Made by a program: the position numbers and the translations under genes. This document shows positions 1 to 4,965 of a stretch of 6,832 nt of DNA, one piece after another; the first letter of the stretch is position 1; each line of letters begins with the position of its first letter. Location: assembly GCA_004297495.1 (NCBI GenBank), contig SCTL01000733.1, positions 1-6,832 on the forward strand, written 5' to 3'. Under the pieces are notes generated by a model. The model worked only from the letters and a program-made list of their open reading frames with translations. It did no database searches and was not told where the DNA came from. Source of the stretch: Verrucomicrobiota bacterium (lineage in GTDB: Bacteria > Verrucomicrobiota > Verrucomicrobiia > Limisphaerales > JADLHS01).

Positions 1-489
1 GAGGTCAGCAATCCGAGCTTGAAACTCAAACCCGGCATGACGGCCAACGTGTCGGTCGTGGTGACGCAGCGCGAGAACGTTTTGAAAATTCCCAATGCCG
101 CGTTGCGTTTTCGTCCTCCCAAGAGCCTGGAAGTCGCGAAGTCGGACCCGAGCAAAGCCGACCAGGCCAAGACCGGCACAAACAAAACGGACGTTGCCGG
201 TGCCGAGGTGAAGAGCGAACAGACCGCCGGCGGCGAAAAGACGGCCGACGCGGCCAAACCCAAAAAAGAAAAGAAGGACAAAAAAAACAAATCCGAACGC
301 ACGGCCTACGTGTTGCGCGACGGCGTGCCACAGCCCGTGAAGCTCAAGCTCGGCATCACCGATGGCAAGGAAACGGAAGTGATCGAGGGCTTGGCAGCCA
401 ACGACACCGTCGTGGTGGACATGACGGAAACCAAAGAAAGTCCCGCGCTCGCGTCGCGGCTGCTGAGCGTCGTCAAAGGCCGGGATTAG
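1..489 (+). CDS. Periplasmic adaptor subunit of an ABC efflux pump (HlyD/MacA type), C-terminal part
   Basis: The gene enters from the left edge, so only the last 162 residues are present. Periplasmic adaptors of this family link an inner-membrane ABC permease to an outer-membrane channel. The visible part starts with the beta-barrel motif 'LKPGMTANVSVVV' and 'VLKIPNAALRF', both typical of MacA-like proteins. It ends with the membrane-proximal module ('RTAYVLRDGVPQPVKLKLGITDG', interrupted here only as a quotation of its ends: RTAYVL and KLGITDG) and 'EVIEGLAANDTVVV'. Between these halves, at 121-300, lies a Lys/Ala/Glu/Thr-rich stretch of about 60 residues that looks disordered. A TTG codon at 19 could be misread as a start, but the frame is open to base 1 and the family motif needs the upstream residues. 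The ATPase gene follows after 34 bp, as in macAB-type operons. The substrate cannot be told from the sequence. Confidence 0.9.
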   Translation, partial: EVSNPSLKLKPGMTANVSVVVTQRENVLKIPNAALRFRPPKSLEVAKSDPSKADQAKTGTNKTDVAGAEVKSEQTAGGEKTADAAKPKKEKKDKKNKSERTAYVLRDGVPQPVKLKLGITDGKETEVIEGLAANDTVVVDMTETKESPALASRLLSVVKGRD

Positions 490-523
490 TGAGGCGCGAC
501 CGCGCACCCAACCAGATCAAATC

Positions 524-1294
524 ATGAATGTTGTCATCCAACTGGAGCGCGTGACCCGGACCTACGCGTTGGGCGCGACGACCGTGCAGGCGTTGCGCGG
601 CGTGTCGTTGCAAATCCGGAGCGGCGAGTTCGTGGCGATTCTTGGCGCGAGCGGCTCGGGCAAATCCACGCTCATGAATCTCATCGGCTGCCTCGATCGC
701 CCGACGGCGGGCCATTATTTTCTCGACGGCGTGGACGTCGCCAAACTGGACCACGACCAACTCGCCGACATTCGGAACGAGAAGATCGGTTTCGTTTTTC
801 AAAGCTTCAATCTGCTGACGCGCACCTCGGCGTTGCAAAACGTCGAACTGCCGGCGCTCTATTCCTCCTCGCGCATCAGCGCGTCCCTGCGCCGCAACCG
901 CGCGCGCGAAGCGCTCGAACTCGTCGGTCTCGCCGGGCGCGCGCATCATCATCCCAACCAGCTTTCCGGCGGTGAACAGCAGCGCGTGGCCATCGCCCGG
1001 GCGATTGCCAATCAACCCTCCGTCCTGCTCGCCGACGAGCCGACCGGCAATCTCGACAGCCGTACCAGCGCGGAAATCATGACCGTGTTCCAATCGCTCA
1101 ACCAGCGCGGCATCACCATCGTGATGGTCACGCACGAACTCGACATCGCCCGCTTCGCCAAGCGCAACGTTTTCATGCGCGACGGCTTGGTGCGCAAAGA
1201 CGAACTCGTCGCCGCGCCGCTCGACAGCCGCGCAGAACTCGCGCGTTGGAATCAGGCCGAGCAAACCGAACCCCAACTCGTTCTCACCCCATGA
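524..1294 (+). CDS. ABC transporter ATP-binding protein, MacB/LolD-like
   Basis: This 256-residue protein is a complete ABC nucleotide-binding domain that would power the pump from the cytoplasmic face. Visible motifs are Walker A GASGSGKST (residues 41-49), Q-loop Gln93 in FVFQSFNLL, signature LSGGEQQRV (147-155), Walker B VLLADEP (167-173), D-loop NLDS (176-179) and switch His204 in VTHE. All catalytic residues are present. The sequence belongs to the MacB/LolD/FtsE group, which in E. coli MacB is fused to the permease; here it is a separate gene. The ATG at 524 fits the usual N-terminus (a strand leading to 'RVTRTYALGATTVQALRGVS'), but no Shine-Dalgarno sequence is visible before it. The stop overlaps the start of the permease gene as ATGA, implying translational coupling. 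A macrolide substrate should not be assumed. Confidence 0.95.
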   Translation: MNVVIQLERVTRTYALGATTVQALRGVSLQIRSGEFVAILGASGSGKSTLMNLIGCLDRPTAGHYFLDGVDVAKLDHDQLADIRNEKIGFVFQSFNLLTRTSALQNVELPALYSSSRISASLRRNRAREALELVGLAGRAHHHPNQLSGGEQQRVAIARAIANQPSVLLADEPTGNLDSRTSAEIMTVFQSLNQRGITIVMVTHELDIARFAKRNVFMRDGLVRKDELVAAPLDSRAELARWNQAEQTEPQLVLTP

Positions 1295-2514
1295 CCGCGC
1301 TCAACGCCAGTCGCATCGCACTCCACGCGCTCGGGCGCAACAAGCTTCGCTCCGCGCTCACCGCGCTGGGCATCATCATCGGCGTCGGTTCGCTCATCGC
1401 GCTGCTCGCCATCGGCCACGGCGCGCGCGCGGAAGTCGAGAAGCAAGTCGCCAGCCTCGGCGAAAACGTCATTCAAGTTTCCGCCGGCAGCATCACCAAG
1501 AGCGCGGCGAAACTGGGCCTGGGCAGTTCCGGCGCCTTGACCGTGGAGGATGCCGAGGCGCTCAAGGAGGAAATTCCCGACGCCATCGCGGTCAGTCCCG
1601 AGGTGAAAATCAAAACCCAGGTCGTCGCCGGCAACCGCAACTGGTCCACGGAAATTTACGGCAACTCGCCCGAGTATTTCCGCATCCGCCAGTGGGCCAC
1701 GAGCGCGGGAGAAATCTTCACGGAGCAAGACGTGCGCGGTGCGACCAAGGTCGCGGTGATCGGGCAAATGGCCGCCGACCAGTTGTTCGACGAGGACGAA
1801 GACCCCATTGGCGAACTCATCCGCATCCGCGGCGTACCCTTCAAAGTCGTCGGCGTGCTCGCGGTCAAAGGCGCTTCGGCCAGCGGCTCGGATCAGGACG
1901 ACTCCATCATCATCCCCCACACCACGGCCATCCGGCATTTGATCGGCAAGCAAACCGGATTGCGCCGCATTTACGTGCAAGCCGCCAGTCTCGACGTCCT
2001 GCCGACCGTCGAGAAGAAAGTCGGGGAACTCCTGCGTCAACGCCATCACATCGAAACCGGCAGCGACGATGATTTCAAAGTCCGCAGCCAACTCGAAATC
2101 GCCGAGTCCGCCACCGCCACGGCGCGGACCATGACGGTGCTGCTCTCGCTCATCGCCGGCGTGTCGCTGGTCGTCGGCGGCATCGGCATCATGAACATCA
2201 TGCTCGTCAGTGTGACCGAACGCACGCGCGAGATCGGCATCCGCATGGCCATCGGCGCGCATCGGCGCGACATCATGCGGCAATTCCTGATTGAAGCCGT
2301 CACGCTCAGTGCACTCGGCGGTGTGATCGGCATTGCGTGCGGCACGGGCGCGGCGAAAATGCTGGCCACGCTCGCCCAATGGCCGACGCTGATTTCCCCG
2401 GACGCCGTGCTCATCGCGTTTGTGTTCAGCGCCGTGGTGGGCATTTTCTTCGGCTACTATCCGGCGCGCAAAGCCTCGCGGCTCGATCCCATTGAAGCGC
2501 TGCGTTACGAGTGA
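1291..2514 (+). CDS. ABC transporter permease, MacB/FtsX type
   Basis: This 407-residue inner-membrane protein has the MacB plan. TM1 lies near residues 20-42 (LGIIIGVGSLIALLAIG), followed by a large periplasmic domain (about 45-280), then three C-terminal TM segments at about 284-306, 335-357 and 373-392. The family motifs 'GGIGIMNIMLVSVTERTREI' and 'GIRMAIGA' follow TM2, and the protein ends with 'PARKASRLDPIEALRYE', the usual MacB ending. In known MacB systems the periplasmic domain works mechanically with the adaptor instead of forming a classical transport channel. The ATG at 1291 is chosen because it overlaps the ATPase stop (ATGA) and places 'ASRIALHALGRNKLRS' at the N-terminus, as in relatives. 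An in-frame start at 1246 would only add residues antisense to family expectations. It is the last gene of the operon; the next gene is convergent, 19 bp away, and I see no convincing terminator between them. Confidence 0.95.
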   Translation: MTALNASRIALHALGRNKLRSALTALGIIIGVGSLIALLAIGHGARAEVEKQVASLGENVIQVSAGSITKSAAKLGLGSSGALTVEDAEALKEEIPDAIAVSPEVKIKTQVVAGNRNWSTEIYGNSPEYFRIRQWATSAGEIFTEQDVRGATKVAVIGQMAADQLFDEDEDPIGELIRIRGVPFKVVGVLAVKGASASGSDQDDSIIIPHTTAIRHLIGKQTGLRRIYVQAASLDVLPTVEKKVGELLRQRHHIETGSDDDFKVRSQLEIAESATATARTMTVLLSLIAGVSLVVGGIGIMNIMLVSVTERTREIGIRMAIGAHRRDIMRQFLIEAVTLSALGGVIGIACGTGAAKMLATLAQWPTLISPDAVLIAFVFSAVVGIFFGYYPARKASRLDPIEALRYE

Positions 2515-2533
2515 CGCGGTGGTTCAATTCATT

Positions 2534-3011
2534 TCACGCCGCGGCGGCGAAGTGAGACAGGTCTGAATTTCCTTCGTCCGGACCGGCCTGCGGCGGTTCG
2601 TTGATGACGACCCAGAAGGCCCTGATTTCTTCCAGGACGGCGGCCAGTTGCCGGGCGACCGGTGGCTTGACCACGAAAGCGTTTGCGCCGAGCTCATAAC
2701 TCCGAATCAAATCGCCCGCCTCGCGCGAGGTAGCGAACATCAGTACGGGAATGGTTTTCAACTGCGGGTCGTTCCGGATCTGGCGCAAGATTTCCCAGCC
2801 GTCCGCGTCCGGCAGTTTCAACGCCAGCAGCACGACCGCCGGATGACCTTCGGGCCGATCCTGAAAACCGTTGCGCTGGCGCAAACAGTCCATCACCTCC
2901 GCGCCATCGCCCGCGACGACGACCGCCGGCGGCGCGAAACTGTGGGCCAGCGCGCAACGTTTGCTCCGCGTCGGCGGCGCTGGCTTCGGCCAGCAGAATC
3001 CATTTCTTCAT
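2534..3011 (-). pseudogene. Single-domain response regulator (Rcp1-like receiver), frameshifted and lacking the phosphoacceptor Asp
   Basis: Two overlapping minus-strand frames together give one receiver protein. The start (MKKWILLAEASAADAEQTLR) is read from ATG at 3011. The rest (VVVAGDGAEV through DGWEILRQIR, MFATSRE, GANAFVVKP, FWVVINEPP) is in another frame that ends at 2534. Restoring 2 bp in the GC run at 2950-2955 gives a continuous 159-residue protein, close to the 140-150 residues usual for Rcp1-like regulators. In that reconstruction Thr95 and Lys116 of the active site are kept. The phosphoacceptor is Ala64 (codon at 2822-2824, 'VLLALKLP' where relatives have VLLDLKLP), and the acidic pair is Glu9-Ala10 instead of Glu-Asp. 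The protein could therefore not be phosphorylated normally even without the frameshift. A decayed gene fits best; a pseudo-receiver with a sequencing error is the alternative. No partner kinase lies in the window. The C-terminal tail after INEPP is Gly/Asp/Ala-rich and ends in AAAA. Confidence 0.8.
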
Positions 3012-3017
3012 GGCTGT

Positions 3018-3023
3018 CTCCTT
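3018..3023 (-). promoter_or_regulatory. Ribosome binding site of the receiver gene
   Basis: AAGGAG on the minus strand lies 6 nt before the ATG at 3011. It fixes that ATG as the original start, and hence shows that the MKKWILLAE frame is the true N-terminus although the rest of the domain is in another frame. It is the only strong Shine-Dalgarno sequence I see in the window. Confidence 0.75.
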
Positions 3024-3046
3024 TCCGGTGAGAGTTGAGCATCGCG

Positions 3047-3076
3047 GACCCCGGTGATAATGGCTTCACCGGGGTC
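3047..3076 (-). terminator. Perfect 11-bp inverted repeat, possible terminator or RNA hairpin
   Basis: The arms GACCCCGGTGA (3047-3057) and TCACCGGGGTC (3066-3076) pair perfectly around an 8-nt loop, giving a very stable GC-rich stem. On the minus strand it begins 38 nt after the stop of the surface-protein fragment and ends 35 nt before the start of the receiver gene, a natural place for a terminator. No run of T follows on the minus strand, so it is not a classical intrinsic terminator. It could instead be a barrier element, a protein site, or a 5'-UTR hairpin of the receiver mRNA. Confidence 0.4.
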
Positions 3077-3114
3077 AACGATTTATTCACGTGCCTCCTT
3101 GGGTTGATTCATGG

Positions 3115-3420
3115 TCAGTGACATTCGTGGAGTTGAATGTTGCCTCCACCCGGATGAGCGCCGCCCAGATCGCCACCGGCGAAATAGCCGTTGGACAACT
3201 GGATTTGGAATATGTCGTCGCGGCCCGGCTCACCCTTGTCGCACACGCGCACGCGCGCGGTGCCCGGCTGACCGTCAATGGTCACGTTGCAGTCAATGAT
3301 GCGGCAATCCGCGTCGGTCGGGTCCACGGCATAACCCGTGACCGCCGTGGCTTTCACGTGCATGCCGTTGCCATGATCAATGTAATTGAGATGGCCCCAG
3401 AACGCGCCGTTCTTGATGCC
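3115..3420 (-). pseudogene. C-terminal fragment of a surface/exported protein with a post-COAP-like tail
   Basis: The last 101 residues before the stop at 3115 read as real protein: 'FWGHLNYIDHGNGMHVKATA', then 'NVTIDGQPGTARVRV', 'DKGEPGRDDIFQIQLSNGY', and the ending GGGNIQLHECH. I recognise this as the small beta-rich C-terminal module found at the end of many exported proteins with HYR, PKD or choice-of-anchor-like domains (NCBI calls a similar one post-COAP-1; this is from memory and not searched). The frame stays open upstream to 3828, but beyond about 3420 it is antisense to the beta-helix fragment and shows no family pattern. The gene therefore lacks its start and nearly all of its body, including any signal peptide. 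It contains four Cys (fragment residues 39, 44, 60, 100). Expression of this piece alone is unlikely. Confidence 0.65.
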
Positions 3421-3448
3421 GGCAACACGATTCTCGGCAACACGATTC
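3421..3448 (+). repeat. 13-bp direct repeat at the gene-fragment junction
   Basis: GGCAACACGATTC occurs at 3421-3433 and again at 3436-3448, a 15-bp period that encodes GNTIL GNTIQ on the plus strand. It lies exactly where coding character switches strand. It may be an ordinary beta-helix rung duplication or a trace of the recombination or misassembly that made the junction. Confidence 0.7.
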
Positions 3449-4161
3449 AGTCCAACGGCCAGTCCGGCGTGGCGGTTTGTTGCGCGGGCGTGACCAACAA
3501 TCTCGTGCGGCAAAATTCCATCAGCGGCAACGGCGCGGCGGGCATTGACCTCGTCGGCTCGAACGGCGTTTACGGCGTGACCGCCAACGACCCTTGCGAC
3601 ACCGACACCGGCGGCAATGACTTGCAAAACTTTCCGGTGCTGAACTACGCGTTCGACGTCGGCGGTGGCGTGATTGTCAACGGCAGTTTGAACAGTCATG
3701 CGAACACCAGCTATCGCCTCGAATTTTTCGCCAGCGATGTTTGCAGCGGCAGCGGCTACGGACAGGGCAAAACTTTTCTCGGCAGCGCCAACGTCACGAC
3801 CGATGGCAGTTGCAACGCGAATTTTCAAACGCTGCTGAATTCACCCGTCGCCTCCGGCCAGTTCGTCACCGCCACGGCGACCGATCCGAACAACAACACC
3901 TCCGAGTTCTCCGCGTGCGCGCCGGTGATCGCGTTCCGGCTGCTCTCCATCAAGCGGCAGGAAAACGACGTGCATCTCATGTGGACCACGCTGGCCGGCA
4001 AAACCAATATCGTGCAACGCGCGTTCAGTCCGGGAGGGAGCTTCGCGGACATCGGCCCGATGATCATTCTCGGCGGCACGGGCCAGATCACCGCCACCTA
4101 CATAGATATCGGCGGTGCGACGGCCACGAATTATTATTACCGGATGCGGTTGGGTCCGTGA
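3421..4161 (+). pseudogene. C-terminal fragment of a parallel beta-helix surface protein
   Basis: From about 3421 the plus strand encodes 246 residues of a surface-protein C-terminus. First come beta-helix rungs rich in Asn and Gly (NTIQSNGQSGVAV, NNLVRQNSISGNGAAGIDLV). Next is the usual exit segment 'GGNDLQNFPVLNYA', then a beta-sandwich-like part (NTSYRLEFFAS, ATDPNNNTSEFSACAPV). The last module is 'FRLLSIKRQENDVHLMW' to 'NYYYRMRLGP', a C-terminal type I associate with Verrucomicrobiota. Such proteins are normally several hundred to thousands of residues long with a signal peptide. Here the frame is open back to a GTG at 3091, but 3091-3420 is antisense to another recognisable protein tail and shows no rung pattern, so the true N-terminal body is missing. 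If translated from some internal start the piece would lack export signals. The end at 4161 looks authentic. Confidence 0.7.
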
Positions 4162-4198
4162 GCGGACTCTGGCAACCGGCGCGCGAATGCAATTCACC

Positions 4199-4450
4199 TC
4201 CAAGCAACCGCCATCCGCAGACGGGAAATCACCTCTGACAGTCGAGCAATCGGCATTTCCATCCAAGCAATCGCCGCCGACAGAAGGGAAACCGGGAGTT
4301 ACATCCAAGCAACCGGCATCTACTGGTCAGAAATCGCCAGTTACAGTCCGGAATTCGCCGCCGACATTGAAGAAATGGCCGCAAACAGTCGGGAAATCGG
4401 CATCTACTCCCGCGAATTTGTCAGCCGTGACTAGGGAATGCCCGAAAACG
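4199..4450 (+). repeat. Degenerate 21-bp tandem repeat
   Basis: Ten clear and about two fading units of exactly 21 bp run without spacing changes: units begin at 4199, 4220, 4241, 4262, 4283, 4304, 4325, 4346, 4367, 4388, then decay from 4409 on. An approximate consensus is GTCGGGAAATCGCCGCCGAC plus a final A. A variant head TCCAAGCAA appears in units 1, 4 and 6. As the unit is a multiple of three, one plus frame stays open through it and reads as heptads such as VGKSAST, SKQSPPT and EGKPGVT, ending at a TGA at 4493-4495. The array sits between two convergent genes (beta-helix fragment and the 66-residue protein). It has no unique spacers. From 4451 to 4534 I see nothing beyond faint decayed units. 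Confidence 0.85.
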
Positions 4451-4534
4451 GCGAATTTCTTTATGATTAAGGCTGATTTGCCAGAAATGCGTTGAAACGA
4501 AGGCTGGCGACACCAGGCAGAATTCCCGGCGGAC

Positions 4535-4735
4535 TCATTTGTTCTTTGACGCCCAATTCTTGACGACGGATTTCATGCGTTCAGCGCGCGAAACAGAATT
4601 CCGAAGTTTTTCTACATCAGCTTTCAATCGTTTGATCTCGCGTCGGATAATCCAAGCCCGAAGTCTTCGTGAGGTCGTCGCAAGAAACAGTCCAACCCCG
4701 GCGAGAGCAGAGAGGGTTAATGCCGGATGATACAT
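4535..4735 (-). CDS. Small membrane-anchored coiled-coil protein, unrecognised
   Basis: This encodes 66 residues. A hydrophobic N-terminal segment (about 6-21, LTLSALAGVGLFLATT) is followed directly by a basic stretch (RRLRAWIIRREIKR), and then by an amphipathic helix that could form a coiled coil (about 30-52, with Leu/Ile/Val spaced as IKRLKADVEKLRNSV). The positive charges after the TM segment suggest the C-terminal part stays in the cytoplasm. I do not recognise a family. The ATG at 4735 has no clear ribosome binding site. An alternative GTG at 4756 overlaps the stop of the preceding gene as GTGA and would give 73 residues; translational coupling makes that start plausible too. It is the third minus-strand gene behind the Mg2+ ATPase gene and probably shares its transcript. 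Downstream lies the 21-bp repeat array. Confidence 0.65.
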   Translation of the reverse strand: MYHPALTLSALAGVGLFLATTSRRLRAWIIRREIKRLKADVEKLRNSVSRAERMKSVVKNWASKNK

Positions 4736-4752
4736 GGTGATGTCACATCGCT

Positions 4753-4956
4753 TCACACTCGCTTCGTTCCCCACAATACGGCAAGGAGCAAGAACGCCGC
4801 CCCACCGATAATCATCACCGAGCCGGACAAGCCGCGATGATGCAAGGCCAGTGCGTCCGCCGCGCCATTGAGCAGCACCAAGCCGAGACCGGCCAACAGG
4901 AATGCGATGATAAGCGGCCTCCGTCGCGGCGGTTTGTTTTCGGGTTCGTTCTGCAT
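4753..4956 (-). CDS. Small two-TM membrane protein, unrecognised, downstream of mgtA
   Basis: This encodes 67 residues with a clear plan: a polar, basic N-terminus (MQNEPENKPPRRRP), TM1 at about 15-34 (LIIAFLLAGLGLVLLNGAAD), a short loop with two His (ALALHHRGLSG), TM2 at about 46-63 (VMIIGGAAFLLLAVLW), and a basic tail GTKRV. Both ends should be cytoplasmic by the positive-inside rule. I do not recognise the family. The start is 9 bp after the stop of the Mg2+ ATPase gene on the same strand, so co-transcription is very likely; no strong Shine-Dalgarno sequence is seen, so ribosomes may reinitiate after the upstream stop. Small membrane proteins that act on MgtA/MgtB are known in enterobacteria (MgtS, MgtR), but I see no sequence likeness and a regulatory role is only a guess. 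Confidence 0.75.
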   Translation of the reverse strand: MQNEPENKPPRRRPLIIAFLLAGLGLVLLNGAADALALHHRGLSGSVMIIGGAAFLLLAVLWGTKRV

Positions 4957-4965
4957 GAATTGATT

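Noticed and set aside
1252..2379. Long minus-strand open frame antisense to the permease gene, and a similar one at 473-1276 antisense to the ATPase gene
   Set aside because: Composition is Asp/Ala/Arg/Gly/His-rich with no motif, as expected for the complement of GC-rich genes; the plus-strand genes carry all family motifs.
2515..2533. Terminator between the convergent permease and receiver genes
   Set aside because: The 19-bp gap holds no inverted repeat of useful length and no T-run.
2945..2960. Programmed ribosomal frameshift in the receiver gene
   Set aside because: There is no slippery heptamer or adjacent downstream pseudoknot-like structure that I can see, and the active-site Asp losses already suggest decay; a 2-bp loss in a GC run is simpler.
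3091..3420. N-terminal part of a 356-codon plus-strand open frame starting at GTG 3091
   Set aside because: It is antisense to the recognisable C-terminal module on the minus strand, shows no beta-helix rungs or signal peptide, and lacks a convincing ribosome binding site.
4199..4450. CRISPR array
   Set aside because: Units are 21 bp, degenerate and directly adjacent, with no unique spacers and no cas genes nearby.
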